DNA of 64,000 nucleotides from Sneathiella limimaris (GTDB lineage: Bacteria; Pseudomonadota; Alphaproteobacteria; Sneathiellales; Sneathiellaceae). Position 1 is the first letter of the stretch. Every line of letters starts with the position of its first letter. Below are positions 17,818-27,439 of the stretch, one piece after another. Below the pieces are notes generated by a model. It ran no database searches, was not told the DNA's origin, and was given only the letters and a program-made list of their open reading frames with translations. Position numbers and translations under genes: made by a program. Location of the stretch: positions 868,001 to 932,000 of the forward strand of contig NZ_JABBYJ010000001.1 in NCBI RefSeq assembly GCF_012932565.1. Direction: 5' to 3'.

Positions 17818-18629
17818 TCCCCTAAGCCAAGGACATCTATCATGTCATAATTGCCAGCTGGCTTGCCATTGGCCCAAAGCGCAGCCCTGACGGCGCCTCT
17901 CGCGAAGATGGCTCTATCACCGGCTTTATGCGAAATTTCAATAATTTCGTTCTCAGCAGCAAACATAACTGTATGGTCTCCGACCACATTGCCACCCCGA
18001 AGAACCGCATAGCCAATGTCGCCGCGTTTCCGAGAGCCGGTAATACCGTCTCGTCCTCGATCAGCTACGGCGTCATGCTCGACACCACGTCCGGCTGCCG
18101 CTGCCTTGCCGAGGAGTAAAGCTGTTCCAGAAGGGGCATCGACTTTGTGGTGGTGATGCATTTCTAGGATTTCGATATCGAAATCCTCGTCTAGAATGGA
18201 TGCTACTTTCTTGGTCAGTTGAGCCAGCAAATTAACCCCGAGGCTCATATTCGCGCCTTGAACAATCGTCGCTCCTGCATTGCCCGCCGCTGTTACCTCA
18301 GCCTGTTCCTCGTTGGTCAGGCCAGTTGTACCAATCACCAGGATTTTGTTTTTCTCTGCGGCTAGTTTTGCATGAGAAATTGTGGCTTTTGGGGAGGTGA
18401 AATCAATAACCGCATCGGCCTCATCGAACAGGGCGGATGGGTCATCAGATACGGTAACGCCAAGATCATCAAGACCGGCAAGTTTACCGATATCTTCACC
18501 AAGGAAAGGAGACCCTTTGGGTTCGGTGCCGCCACAAACGGTGCAGCCCTTTGTTTGAGTGACCTGTTTGACCAGCATTCTGCCCATGCGTCCACCACAT
18601 CCGACAATACCGATTTTCATGTCACTCAT
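17814..18629 (-). CDS. dapB: 4-hydroxy-tetrahydrodipicolinate reductase
   Basis: 271 residues. NAD(P)H-dependent reduction in the diaminopimelate-lysine pathway. Nucleotide-binding IGIVGCGGRMGRMLVKQV is at the N-terminus, FTSPKA marks the domain border, and the catalytic region HHHHKVDAPSGTAL carries the Lys-x-x-x-SGTA signature. ATG 18629 has GAGGAAAG upstream; ATG 18620 is an alternative. It follows dnaJ on the same strand, 83 bp away with a hairpin between. Works with lysA at 41.2 kb. Confidence 0.97.
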   Translation of the reverse strand: MSDMKIGIVGCGGRMGRMLVKQVTQTKGCTVCGGTEPKGSPFLGEDIGKLAGLDDLGVTVSDDPSALFDEADAVIDFTSPKATISHAKLAAEKNKILVIGTTGLTNEEQAEVTAAGNAGATIVQGANMSLGVNLLAQLTKKVASILDEDFDIEILEMHHHHKVDAPSGTALLLGKAAAAGRGVEHDAVADRGRDGITGSRKRGDIGYAVLRGGNVVGDHTVMFAAENEIIEISHKAGDRAIFARGAVRAALWANGKPAGNYDMIDVLGLGD

Positions 18630-18680
18630 CTGTCTTTCCTCAGTTTCAAATTAAACCGGGAAAGGGTTTATCATGAAAGA

Positions 18681-18698
18681 ACCCCTCTGGCGAGGGGT
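18681..18698 (-). terminator. Hairpin after dnaJ
   Basis: ACCCCTC (18681-18687) and GAGGGGT (18692-18698) form a perfect 7-bp GC-rich stem with a 4-base loop, 15 bases past the dnaJ stop. On the minus strand it is followed by TTCTTTC, a weak U-tract. It likely limits read-through into dapB. Confidence 0.55.
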
Positions 18699-18712
18699 CC
18701 TTATTGCATTTG

Positions 18713-19852
18713 TTATTCTTTGAGATCCGCCAGGAAGTCTTTGACCCGGGAGAAGAAGCCTTCACTTTCCGGATTATGACCATCCTTGCTTTCGGCTTCG
18801 AACTCTTTCAGAAGCTCTTTCTGACGTTTTGTCAGATTGACCGGCGTTTCAATAATGGTGTGGATATACATATCCCCATTTTCAGAGGAATTCATGATCG
18901 GCATACCTTTGCCCCGCAGGCGGAACTTCCGTCCCGATTGCGTACCAGCAGTAATGGAGACCTTGGCACGTGCACCATCGAGTGTCGGAACCTCAACCTC
19001 GCCACCAAGGGCTGCGGTTGTCATGGGGATTGGAACCCGGCAATGCAGGTTCTGTCCATCCCGCTGGAAAATCCGATGGTCGGAAACCGTCAGAAAAATA
19101 TAGAGATCGCCTGGAGGGCCACCTCTAAGTCCCATTTCGCCCTCGCCAGACAGTCGAATACGATTTCCATCGTCTACACCGGCTGGGATATTGATGGCGA
19201 GAGTTTTCTCCTTATGGACACGGCCTTCACCGCGACACTTTTTACAAGGCTTTTCAATGACACGGCCTTGACCATGACAAGTCGGGCAGGTGCGTTCAAT
19301 TGTAAAGAAGCCTTGCTGAGCGCGTACTTTTCCGTGTCCCTGGCAGGTTCCGCAATTGGTGGGTGAGGATCCCTCAGCAGCACCGCTGCCGTCACATTCA
19401 TCGCATTCAACCGAGGTTGGAATTTTAATCTCAGTTTCTTTGCCGTGATATGCCTCTTCCAGGGAGATTTCCATGTTGTATCGAAGATCTGAGCCGCGGC
19501 GCTGTCCATTGCTGCCACCGGATCTACGTCCACCCATGAAATCACCGAAGAGATCTTCGAAGATGTCAGAGAAGCCACCAGCTCCCATGCCACCCATACC
19601 GCCCATTCCGCCGGCACCCATGCCGCCCTCGAAGGCAGCATGTCCATATTGGTCATAAGCAGCACGCTTCTGCTCATCACCAAGGACTTCATAGGCTTCA
19701 TTGATTTCTTTGAACTTGGCCTCAGCTTCAGGATCGCCCGGATTCCGATCCGGATGATATTGCATGGCCATTTTCCGGTAGGCTTTCTTCAGTGCCGCTG
19801 CATCGGCATCCTTTGAGGCCCCCAGAACTTCATAATAGTCACGTTTTTCCAT
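18713..19852 (-). CDS. dnaJ: Chaperone DnaJ (Hsp40)
   Basis: 379 residues. J domain at 1-70 with HPD at 33-35, then a Gly/Phe-rich linker ([12 protein letters not shown] region), then the zinc domain with four Cys-X2-Cys-Gly repeats ([32 protein letters not shown]), and the C-terminal substrate-binding domains. Class A co-chaperone that stimulates DnaK ATPase. Second gene after dnaK, 96 bp downstream, with a hairpin in the gap that may lower dnaJ expression relative to dnaK. Confidence 0.98.
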   Translation of the reverse strand: MEKRDYYEVLGASKDADAAALKKAYRKMAMQYHPDRNPGDPEAEAKFKEINEAYEVLGDEQKRAAYDQYGHAAFEGGMGAGGMGGMGGMGAGGFSDIFEDLFGDFMGGRRSGGSNGQRRGSDLRYNMEISLEEAYHGKETEIKIPTSVECDECDGSGAAEGSSPTNCGTCQGHGKVRAQQGFFTIERTCPTCHGQGRVIEKPCKKCRGEGRVHKEKTLAINIPAGVDDGNRIRLSGEGEMGLRGGPPGDLYIFLTVSDHRIFQRDGQNLHCRVPIPMTTAALGGEVEVPTLDGARAKVSITAGTQSGRKFRLRGKGMPIMNSSENGDMYIHTIIETPVNLTKRQKELLKEFEAESKDGHNPESEGFFSRVKDFLADLKE

Positions 19853-19878
19853 AAGGTCCTACTCAACCAAATGCCGCC

Positions 19879-19899
19879 CCGGTCTGAAAATCAGGCCGG
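19879..19899 (-). other. Stem-loop in the dnaK-dnaJ intergenic region
   Basis: CCGGTCTGA (19879-19887) and TCAGGCCGG (19891-19899) pair over nine bases with one G-T wobble and a 3-base loop. There is no following T-run on the minus strand. It is likely a partial terminator or mRNA-stabilising structure that sets the dnaK:dnaJ ratio. Confidence 0.5.
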
Positions 19900-19948
19900 A
19901 GCGGTTCGTTACAATTCAGGTCGTAACCCGTTATCGGATCACTCGGCC

Positions 19949-21859
19949 TTATTTGTCTTTTTTGTCTTCATCGACTTCTTCAAAGTCGGCGTCAACAACA
20001 TCATCATCGGATGAGCTGCTTTCGCTGGCTTCTTCAGGAGCAGCTTCTGCACCTTCAGCCTGGCTTTGAGCATAAACAGCTTCGCCAAGTTTCATGGATG
20101 CCTGTTGCAGGGCTTCCATTTTTTCCTTGATAGAACTGATGTCATCAGAGTCTTTAACTTCTTTCAGTTCATCAAGTGCAGTCTGGACTGGACCTTTGAC
20201 ATCGTCACCGATTTTATCGCCCATATCGGCAAGAGTTTTCTCGGTTGTGTGGATCAGACTTTCAGCCTGATTCTGAACCTCGACTTTTTCTTTACGGGCT
20301 TTATCTTCGGCAGCATGCTCTTCTGCATCTTTGACCATCTTTTCGATATCATCGTCGCTCAGACCACTTGAAGCCTGGATCTGGATTTTCTGTTCCTTAC
20401 CAGTTCCTTTGTCTTTCGCAGATACATTTACGATACCATTGGCATCAATATCGAAAGTCACTTCAATCTGCGGAACACCGCGCGGTGCAGCAGGAATATC
20501 AGTGAGGTCGAAGTTGCCAAGCAGTTTGTTATCGGCAGCCATTTCACGCTCACCCTGGAAGACCCGGATGGTCACGGCTGACTGATTGTCTTCTGCTGTT
20601 GAGAAAGTCTGGCTCTTCTTGGTTGGAATTGTTGTATTCCGATCAATCAGACGAGTGAAAACGCCGCCCAGAGTCTCAATACCCAATGACAATGGTGTCA
20701 CGTCGAGCAGTAGAACGTCTTTCACGTCACCTTGCAGAACACCAGCCTGAATAGCAGCACCCATGGCCACAACTTCGTCAGGGTTCACGCCCTTGTGTGG
20801 GTCCCGGCCAAAGAACTCTTTTACGATTTCCTGGACCTTCGGCATACGGCTCATACCACCAACGAGGATCACCTCATCGATGTCACCTTTTTTCAGGCCA
20901 GCATCTTTGAGAGCTTTTTCACAAGGTGGAAGTGTGCGCTGGATGAGGTCACTCACCAGGTTTTCAAACTGAGAACGGGTCAGCTTGACCTGAAGATGCT
21001 TTGGACCAGACGCATCAGCAGTGATGAACGGCAGGTTTACATCTGTTGCCTGAGAAGAGGACAGCTCGATCTTGGCTTTTTCAGCTGCTTCTTTCAAACG
21101 CTGCAATGCAAGTTTGTCAGAGCGCAGATCAATACCGTTTTCTTTTTTGAACTCATCGGCGAGGTAATCAACCAGTTTCAAGTCAAAGTCTTCACCACCG
21201 AGGAAGGTGTCACCATTTGTAGACTGAACTTCAAAAACGCCATCGCCGATTTCCAGGATGGAAACGTCGAAAGTACCACCACCCAAGTCAAAGACGGCAA
21301 TTTTCTGGTCAGTTTTGTCCATGCCATAAGCAAGGGCTGCAGCTGTCGGCTCGTTGATGATCCGGAGAACTTCCAGACCGGCAATTTTACCGGCATCCTT
21401 TGTTGCCTGACGTTGCGCGTCGTTAAAGTAAGCAGGAACTGTGATAACTGCCTGAGTTACATTTTCACCCAGATAGTCTTCTGCTGTTTCTTTCATCTTT
21501 TGCAGAATGAAAGCAGAGATCTGGCTTGGGGAATATTTCTCACCTTTGGCTTCAACCCATGCATCACCGTTGTCTGCCTTGATGATGTTATAGGGAACCA
21601 TTTCTTTGTCTTTTTGCGTTGTCTTGTCATCAAAGCGACGACCGATCAGACGCTTGATTGCAAACAGAGTATCAGAAGGGTTGGTAACAGCCTGCCGTTT
21701 TGCAGCCTGACCCACCAGTTTTCCGTCGTCTGTAAAGGCAACCATTGAAGGGGTAGTACGGGCACCTTCGGAGTTCTCAATCACCTTTGGATCTTTACCA
21801 TCCATTACGGCAATACAGGAGTTTGTGGTACCCAGGTCAATACCAATTACTTTAGCCAT
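19949..21859 (-). CDS. dnaK: Chaperone DnaK (Hsp70)
   Basis: 636 residues. Nucleotide-binding domain with [30 protein letters not shown] and [14 protein letters not shown]; linker [12 protein letters not shown]; substrate-binding domain and lid to an acidic tail ending [14 protein letters not shown], as in proteobacterial DnaK. Folds nascent and stress-damaged proteins with DnaJ and with GrpE, whose gene is 1.2 kb away with hrcA. A sigma70-like promoter lies upstream. Confidence 0.99.
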   Translation of the reverse strand: MAKVIGIDLGTTNSCIAVMDGKDPKVIENSEGARTTPSMVAFTDDGKLVGQAAKRQAVTNPSDTLFAIKRLIGRRFDDKTTQKDKEMVPYNIIKADNGDAWVEAKGEKYSPSQISAFILQKMKETAEDYLGENVTQAVITVPAYFNDAQRQATKDAGKIAGLEVLRIINEPTAAALAYGMDKTDQKIAVFDLGGGTFDVSILEIGDGVFEVQSTNGDTFLGGEDFDLKLVDYLADEFKKENGIDLRSDKLALQRLKEAAEKAKIELSSSQATDVNLPFITADASGPKHLQVKLTRSQFENLVSDLIQRTLPPCEKALKDAGLKKGDIDEVILVGGMSRMPKVQEIVKEFFGRDPHKGVNPDEVVAMGAAIQAGVLQGDVKDVLLLDVTPLSLGIETLGGVFTRLIDRNTTIPTKKSQTFSTAEDNQSAVTIRVFQGEREMAADNKLLGNFDLTDIPAAPRGVPQIEVTFDIDANGIVNVSAKDKGTGKEQKIQIQASSGLSDDDIEKMVKDAEEHAAEDKARKEKVEVQNQAESLIHTTEKTLADMGDKIGDDVKGPVQTALDELKEVKDSDDISSIKEKMEALQQASMKLGEAVYAQSQAEGAEAAPEEASESSSSDDDVVDADFEEVDEDKKDK

Positions 21860-21947
21860 TTTTTCCTCTTTCTATTCGGCAGACTTTCACAGCCACTTCA
21901 TGCACCGCAAAAATCCCCAAGGAGTTAAACATATACTGTATGCCGTT

Positions 21948-21976
21948 TATATAGGTGTGATGCGAAATCAGTGCAA
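21948..21976 (-). promoter_or_regulatory. Candidate dnaK promoter
   Basis: On the minus strand TTGCAC (21976-21971), exactly 17 bases, then TATATA (21953-21948), about 89 bases before the dnaK ATG. This is a vegetative-type promoter. No convincing RpoH-type element was found; a CTTG nearer the gene has no matching -10. No CIRCE repeat is present. Confidence 0.55.
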
Positions 21977-22122
21977 GTACCGGTTTGGACATGTTTTGTG
22001 TTTTTTTGAAGAAATTCACCGGACACTGGATTAGGGTCAATCAGGTGAAAGGAGTAACTTTACGCCATTCATGACTTTTGATAGATAAGAACGATCCTCT
22101 CTAGATCGCATAGATACCCACT

Positions 22123-23058
22123 TTGACAAAAATCCCCGCAAATTCAGGTTCAGAACCTCATGGTTTGCCTGATAAAGAAAAACAAAAAGGCCTGTTGGCG
22201 GCGCTTGCCACATTTGGAATGTGGGGGGTCTTTCCGCTTTATTTTAAGGCACTCAGCCATGTTCCCGTGCTGGAAGTTCTGGCCAACCGTATCCTGTGGT
22301 CGCTTGTTCTCGTCAGCATTTTGATCCTGGCGACAGGGCGGCTGGAGAAACTGAGGCTGGCAATCACCAATCGTTCAGTGATGAAGTATTTTATCGGATC
22401 AACCTTATTGATCGCAGCAAATTGGACGACTTTTCTGTGGGCTGTTGTCAATGACAGGGTGCTTGAGGCCAGTCTGGGCTACTATATTAATCCGTTAGTG
22501 AGTGTTGCTCTTGGGATGATATTCCTGGGGGAAAGGCTCAATCGTTGGCAGAGTTTCGCTATTTTCCTGGCGATTTGTTCAGTAAGCCTGATGACAATTA
22601 TGCTTGGCCAGCTTCCTTGGGTATCCTTGGTCCTCGCTTTTTCTTTTGGCTTTTACGGCCTGCTCCGAAAGAAAGTAGAAGCAGAATCTACAATTGGTTT
22701 ATCGATTGAAACCGGACTGCTGGTCCCATTTTCGTTGGGATACATTATTTTCCTCAGCGTAACGGATGGCTTACAAGGTGGTGCACTGGGCGATGGTTTC
22801 TATTCGATAGAGACCTTTTTGCTGTTGGCTGGCACTGGCTTTGTCACAGGCGTTCCATTGATCCTCTTTTCCTATGGCGCACAAAGGCTGCGTCTGTCGA
22901 CTGTGGGTTTAATGCAGTATATCGCGCCCACCATTCAAGTCATCTTGGCCGTGTTTGTTTTTAAAGAACAATTCTCCTTTATCCAGCTTTCTGCCTTTTC
23001 TCTTATCTGGGCGGGACTGCTTGTGTACTCCATAGATGGCTATCGGAACAGATCATAA
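22123..23058 (+). CDS. rarD: EamA-family permease RarD
   Basis: 311 residues with about ten membrane helices in two EamA repeats. KGLLAALATFGMWGVFPLYF and EVLANRILWSLV are characteristic of the RarD subgroup. RarD was named for chloramphenicol resistance in pseudomonads but is generally an inner-membrane metabolite/drug transporter of unknown substrate. TTG 22123 is the only start before the first helix, since a stop lies just upstream; no strong Shine-Dalgarno is seen. Divergent from dnaK, ending at a strong bidirectional terminator. Confidence 0.88.
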   Translation: MTKIPANSGSEPHGLPDKEKQKGLLAALATFGMWGVFPLYFKALSHVPVLEVLANRILWSLVLVSILILATGRLEKLRLAITNRSVMKYFIGSTLLIAANWTTFLWAVVNDRVLEASLGYYINPLVSVALGMIFLGERLNRWQSFAIFLAICSVSLMTIMLGQLPWVSLVLAFSFGFYGLLRKKVEAESTIGLSIETGLLVPFSLGYIIFLSVTDGLQGGALGDGFYSIETFLLLAGTGFVTGVPLILFSYGAQRLRLSTVGLMQYIAPTIQVILAVFVFKEQFSFIQLSAFSLIWAGLLVYSIDGYRNRS

Positions 23059-23060
23059 AA

Positions 23061-23084
23061 AAACCGCCCTTCAGAGGGCGGTTT
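23061..23084. terminator. Bidirectional rho-independent terminator between rarD and grpE
   Basis: Perfect 10-bp stem AAACCGCCCT / AGGGCGGTTT with a TCAG loop, A-rich before and T-rich after, so a U-tract exists in both directions. It ends the convergent rarD (+) and hrcA-grpE (-) transcripts. Confidence 0.85.
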
Positions 23085-23108
23085 CTTGAATGAGCAGAGC
23101 TCTTCAGA

Positions 23109-23741
23109 TTAGACGGATTGATCCACCTGGACATTTTCCTTTTTCTGTCCACCTTTGGCGACACCAACAAGTGATGGGCGCAATAGGCGATCCGCAATCA
23201 CATAACCTGCTTGCATAACTTGCAGAATAGTTCCGGGTTCTACCTCAGGGTTTTCGATTTCAAACATTGCCTGATGCAGGTTTGGATCAAATTTCTGACC
23301 CTCAGCTTCAATAACTTGAACTTTATGTTTCGCGAGCGTGTTCTGAAGTTCAGTTTCCGTCATCTCAACACCGGCCAGCAGGGATTTAACGGTTTCATTT
23401 TCCCGGTCTTCTTCCCCAACAGATTCTATCGCGCGGCGAAGATTATCAGAGATCGTAAGAATATCGCGGGCAAATTTAGTGATACCGTAATTCATGGCAT
23501 CTTCTTTATCCTTCTGGGAGCGTCGACGCATATTCTCGGTCTCTGCCATAGCGCGAAGCAGCTTTTCTTTCAGATCCGCGATTTCCGCCGCCTGCTGTTC
23601 TTCAACAGAATTACCGAAAGCCTGTTCAGCGCCTTCTTCCGTGGCAGCTTGCTCTTCTTCGCCAGATGCCAAATTTTCGGTATTTTCTGAAGCTTGTTTT
23701 GGATCCAGATCTTCCGGAGAATTTGGGTTGGTATTACTCAT
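23109..23741 (-). CDS. grpE: Nucleotide exchange factor GrpE
   Basis: 210 residues from ATG 23741; an ATG at 23750 lies too close to its Shine-Dalgarno AGGA. Acidic disordered N-terminus, then the long coiled-coil LKEKLLRAMAETENMRRRSQ and the C-terminal beta-wing with HQAMFEIENPEVEPGTILQV and AGYVIADRLLRPSLVGVAKG. Releases ADP from DnaK. The downstream gene of an hrcA-grpE pair. Confidence 0.97.
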   Translation of the reverse strand: MSNTNPNSPEDLDPKQASENTENLASGEEEQAATEEGAEQAFGNSVEEQQAAEIADLKEKLLRAMAETENMRRRSQKDKEDAMNYGITKFARDILTISDNLRRAIESVGEEDRENETVKSLLAGVEMTETELQNTLAKHKVQVIEAEGQKFDPNLHQAMFEIENPEVEPGTILQVMQAGYVIADRLLRPSLVGVAKGGQKKENVQVDQSV

Positions 23742-23768
23742 CTCGTTCATTTCCTAACTCGGTGTCAC

Positions 23769-24797
23769 TTAATCAAGCAATCGACCTATAACCTTGGCCG
23801 TATAATCGACCATTGGAATAATGCGGGCATAATTGAGACGTGTTGGTCCGACAACGCCCACAACACCAACAACCTGATTACGACTGTTCTGATAGGGAGA
23901 AATAATCATTGATGTCCCAGAAAGCGAGAAAAGATTGTTTTCTGCGCCAATAAAAATCCGGACACCATCTCCCCCTTCGGCCAATTCCAGTAATTTAATA
24001 CCTTCTTTGCCGGCTTCAAGGGTATCAAACAGTTGTTTGATTTTCTCAAGATCTTCAATGGCTTGCACATCCTGAAGTAAATGAGAATGTCCCCTGACGA
24101 TCAGGGTTTCCTTACCGCCCCAGCTCGCCATACCCGATTCCACAAGGCTTGTCGTTAATTCATCAAGCTGTGCCTGATGAGATTCCAATTCTTTTGTAAT
24201 TGATAATTTTGCCTCGCTCAGGGTTTTACCAGTCAATCGGGCTGAAAGATAATTGCCCGCTTCCTGTAAGGCCGAGGGGGATAGATTTGGTGGAATTTCA
24301 ATGGTTCTGTTTTCCACAAGACCGTCTGCTGTCACGATGATCACCAGTGCCTTGTTTAATCCGATTTGGACAAACTCAATCTGTTTTACTGGACTGTCAC
24401 TTTTCGGGGCTAGAACAAGGCTCGCACAATTGGAGAGGCCTGATAACATGGACGAGGCTTCCGTGAGCACTTCATCAAAGTTTTTACCCTGAACAGAACA
24501 GCGGGTTTTAATGTCTTCCCGCTCTTCCGTTGTCAGATTGCCAATCTCCAGCAAACCGTCGACAAAAAGCTGTAATCCGCGATGGGTGGGAAGACGACCA
24601 GCCGAGACATGCGGCGAATAGAGAAGGCCTGCATCTGTCAAATCGGCCATTATGTTTCGGATTGAGGCCGGAGAGAGTCCTAGCTGGCTTTGCTTGGACA
24701 AAGTTCGTGAGCCAACAGGTTCACCGGTTTCGATAAAGGTTTCAACGATGTTGCGAAAGATATCGCGACTTCTTTCGTTTAACTCTTGTATTCTCAT
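23769..24797 (-). CDS. hrcA: Heat-inducible transcription repressor HrcA
   Basis: 342 residues. Winged-helix N-terminus (SRDIFRNIVETFIETGEPVG, SPASIRNIMADL, YSPHVSAGRLPTHRGLQLFV) followed by the GAF-like regulatory domain. HrcA represses chaperone genes through the CIRCE element (TTAGCACTC-N9-GAGTGCTAA), chiefly groESL in alphaproteobacteria. No CIRCE copy is visible in this window, including before dnaK and hrcA itself, so its targets are probably elsewhere. It precedes grpE by 27 bp and is divergent from rph. Confidence 0.96.
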   Translation of the reverse strand: MRIQELNERSRDIFRNIVETFIETGEPVGSRTLSKQSQLGLSPASIRNIMADLTDAGLLYSPHVSAGRLPTHRGLQLFVDGLLEIGNLTTEEREDIKTRCSVQGKNFDEVLTEASSMLSGLSNCASLVLAPKSDSPVKQIEFVQIGLNKALVIIVTADGLVENRTIEIPPNLSPSALQEAGNYLSARLTGKTLSEAKLSITKELESHQAQLDELTTSLVESGMASWGGKETLIVRGHSHLLQDVQAIEDLEKIKQLFDTLEAGKEGIKLLELAEGGDGVRIFIGAENNLFSLSGTSMIISPYQNSRNQVVGVVGVVGPTRLNYARIIPMVDYTAKVIGRLLD

Positions 24798-24946
24798 GGA
24801 TAGTTACACTCTCGCCAAACACAACTCACTATATATAGGAAGCTGATCCACTGAAATGTAGTAAAGCTGCACTCTTGCGTCAATCGGGCGCACAAGTTAC
24901 AAGGGGCTGCTATTGTGAAAAATCCCAAAGTTGGTAGAGGAACATC

Positions 24947-25663
24947 ATGCGTCCATCAGGAAGACAGGCTGACGAGCTCCGTAAAATAATCATGGAGCCA
25001 GGTTACGCGAAAAATGCTGAAGGGTCTTGCTTCATTAAGGCAGGTGACACCCATGTTTTGTGCACAGCCAGTATTGAAGAGCGTGTACCCCCGTTTTTGC
25101 GCAATACCGGAAAAGGCTGGGTGACAGCTGAATATGGTATGCTGCCACGTTCCACAGACCAGCGGATGGGCCGGGAAGCTGCGCGCGGCAAGCAGCAGGG
25201 TAGGACAATTGAAATTCAGCGTCTAATCGGACGCTCCTTGCGGGCCGTTGTCGACATGGAAGGATTTGGAGAGCGCCAGATCACAGTCGATTGCGATGTG
25301 ATTCAAGCTGATGGTGGAACGCGTACCGCGTCTATTACCGGCGCTTATGTTGCGCTTTATCAGGCATTTAACACGCTTGTTGAGAAGGGTAAGATCCTGG
25401 AAGTTCCGATGCAGCATCAGGTCGCTGCCGTGTCCTGCGGTATCTACAAAGGTGTGCCTGTCCTCGATCTGGATTATCCCGAAGACAGCAATGCGCAGGC
25501 TGATGCGAATTTCGTGCTTTCATCAGACGGTCGTATTATTGAAATTCAAGGTACAGCTGAGGAAGATCCGTTCACGGAGAGCCAGTTTACTGCTCTGTTT
25601 GATCTCGCAAAGTCAGGTGTGAAGGAATTGTGCCAAATGCAACGCGAGGCTTTAGGAATCTAA
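24947..25663 (+). CDS. rph: Ribonuclease PH
   Basis: 238 residues. Phosphorolytic 3'-5' exoribonuclease that trims tRNA 3' ends. N-terminus [20 protein letters not shown], phosphate-binding region with [20 protein letters not shown] and the core [20 protein letters not shown] are typical. Complete length, no C-terminal frameshift. Two bases separate it from rdgB, a conserved rph-rdgB-hemW order; it is divergent from hrcA. Confidence 0.97.
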   Translation: MRPSGRQADELRKIIMEPGYAKNAEGSCFIKAGDTHVLCTASIEERVPPFLRNTGKGWVTAEYGMLPRSTDQRMGREAARGKQQGRTIEIQRLIGRSLRAVVDMEGFGERQITVDCDVIQADGGTRTASITGAYVALYQAFNTLVEKGKILEVPMQHQVAAVSCGIYKGVPVLDLDYPEDSNAQADANFVLSSDGRIIEIQGTAEEDPFTESQFTALFDLAKSGVKELCQMQREALGI

Positions 25664-25665
25664 AG

Positions 25666-26280
25666 ATGGCGCGTTTATTTGATGGACAGCGCCTGATTGT
25701 TGCCAGCCACAACCCTGGTAAGGTTCGCGAAATTGGCGAGCTACTTTCCGACTTCGGTGTGCAGCCAATTTCAGCAGGCGAATTGAATTTGCCTGAACCG
25801 GTGGAGGATGGCGACACCTTTATTGCAAACGCTAAAATCAAAGCACTGGCGGCTGCCAAGGGTGCCGGAGAAATCGCGCTCAGCGATGATTCTGGTTTTG
25901 CACTGGAGGCACTGAACGGTGATCCTGGAATTTACTCAGCGCGATGGGCAGGTCCGACAAAAGATTTCTCGATTGCAATGGAAGCTGTGCATCAAAAATT
26001 GCAGGAGCAAGGTGAAAACGCCTCAAAAAAGGCTGCTTTTATCTGTGCCTTGTGCCTGGCCTGGCCCGATGGTCATACGGAAAGCTTTGAGGGCCGGGTT
26101 GAGGGTGAATTTTCCTGGCCACCGCGGGGTGAAAAGGGCTTTGGATATGACCCTGTTTTTATTCCACAAGGGGGCAAGCTTACTTTTGCGGAAATGGAGC
26201 CGTCAGCCAAGCATGCGATTAGTCATCGGGCAGATGCGTTCCGGCAGCTGATCGATGCCTGTTTTGTCACCCAAAAATAG
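25666..26280 (+). CDS. rdgB: RdgB/HAM1 non-canonical purine NTP pyrophosphatase
   Basis: 204 residues. Removes ITP/XTP/dITP from the nucleotide pool. Motifs include VASHNPGKVREIGELL, ALSDDSGFALEALNGDPGIY and the C-terminal GFGYDPVFIPQGG with SHRADAFRQL. ATG 25666 (two bases after the rph stop) is used rather than an upstream frame inside rph. It overlaps hemW by 26 bases. Confidence 0.97.
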   Translation: MARLFDGQRLIVASHNPGKVREIGELLSDFGVQPISAGELNLPEPVEDGDTFIANAKIKALAAAKGAGEIALSDDSGFALEALNGDPGIYSARWAGPTKDFSIAMEAVHQKLQEQGENASKKAAFICALCLAWPDGHTESFEGRVEGEFSWPPRGEKGFGYDPVFIPQGGKLTFAEMEPSAKHAISHRADAFRQLIDACFVTQK

Positions 26281-27439
26281 TACGCCTGATCCCGGATTTG
26301 GCATTTATTTTCACTGGCCATTTTGCCGCAAAAAATGCCCTTATTGTGACTTTAATAGCCATGTCCGTGAAAGTTTGGATGAGCAGCGCTGGGTAACGGC
26401 GCTAATCTCAGAGCTAGATTACTATTCTGCGCTTTCAGATAAAACAGAGGTCACAAGCATCTTTTTTGGTGGGGGGACGCCCTCCTTGATGTCTGATGGG
26501 GCTGTGGCAGAGCTCATTTCAGCCGTTGGGGATCGCTTTGATCTATCCCCAAATGTCGAAATATCCCTGGAGGCTAACCCAACTTCAGCTGAGGCATCAT
26601 CATTTGCAGGCTATCGTCTGGCCGGCGTGAACCGACTTTCCATGGGGGTGCAATCCCTTCAGGACAAGTTCCTGAAATTTCTCGGTCGGGAGCATTCGGT
26701 GGCAGAGGCCATGGAGACCATTGAAATTGCGCGGGCAAATTTTGAGAACATCTCCTTCGATCTTATTTATGCCCTTCCCGATCAGTCCCTTCAGGATTGG
26801 GAGCAGGATCTCAAGCAGGCCCTGACGTTGGCGGGGGATCATATATCACTCTATCAATTGACCATTGAGCCCAATACAGGTTTTGCGGGCTCCTACCGCC
26901 GGGGTGAATTTGCACTGCCCGTGGATGAGTTGGCGGAGGACATGTTTGCACTCACCCAGGATATCTGCCAGCAGCAGGGACTGGAAGGGTATGAGATTTC
27001 CAATCATGCAAGGCCTGGGTATGAGTGTCGACATAACCTCACTTATTGGCGGTATGGGGGGTATCTGGGGATAGGTCCCGGTGCGCACGGACGTCTGATT
27101 GCTGGCGGAAAACGGTATGCGACCTCACAGCTTCGAAAGCCTGAAACCTGGCTCCAGCAAGTCGAAGCGCACGGACATGCTACAGAATCCTCCGAAGAGG
27201 TCGTTGAAGCTTTGGATAAAGCGGAAGAGCTTTTGCTGATGGGTCTTCGCCTCAAGGAGGGGGTTTGGTTCGAAAACGTGGAACGCCTGACAAGCTCGCC
27301 TTTTTCAGAGCTTGTCGATGCCTCTCGTTTACAAAAGTTGCTGGGGGCAGATTATCTAGGCGCTGATGAACAGCGGATTTGGGCAACGGATCAAGGCCGA
27401 TTTGTCCTTAACAGCGTGCTTGCTGAGCTTCTTAGTTAA
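26255..27439 (+). CDS. hemW: Heme chaperone HemW (radical SAM, coproporphyrinogen oxidase-like)
   Basis: 394 residues. Radical-SAM cluster Cys-X3-Cys-X2-Cys is in FCRKKCPYCDFNSH; also IFFGGGTPSLMSDG and the HemN-like C-terminal domain (YEISNHARPGYECRHNLTYW). The extra Cys that marks true HemN oxygen-independent coproporphyrinogen III oxidases is not in the cluster motif, so HemW, which hands heme to target proteins, is preferred. Starts 26 bases inside rdgB; its 3' end overlaps the convergent lipoprotein gene by eight bases. Confidence 0.9.
   Translation: MPVLSPKNSTPDPGFGIYFHWPFCRKKCPYCDFNSHVRESLDEQRWVTALISELDYYSALSDKTEVTSIFFGGGTPSLMSDGAVAELISAVGDRFDLSPNVEISLEANPTSAEASSFAGYRLAGVNRLSMGVQSLQDKFLKFLGREHSVAEAMETIEIARANFENISFDLIYALPDQSLQDWEQDLKQALTLAGDHISLYQLTIEPNTGFAGSYRRGEFALPVDELAEDMFALTQDICQQQGLEGYEISNHARPGYECRHNLTYWRYGGYLGIGPGAHGRLIAGGKRYATSQLRKPETWLQQVEAHGHATESSEEVVEALDKAEELLLMGLRLKEGVWFENVERLTSSPFSELVDASRLQKLLGADYLGADEQRIWATDQGRFVLNSVLAELLS

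Noticed and set aside
20732-21748. Long open frame (338 codons) on the strand opposite dnaK
   Set aside because: It is the antisense shadow of dnaK's codon pattern, with no ribosome-binding site or known fold; dnaK itself is certain.
21860-21935. RpoH-type promoter just upstream of dnaK
   Set aside because: A CTTG is present on the minus strand but no matching -10 at suitable distance; the vegetative-type promoter farther upstream fits better.
24798-24946. Possible CIRCE element between hrcA and rph
   Set aside because: A GCACTC occurs but no matching GAGTGC arm at the required 9-base spacing.
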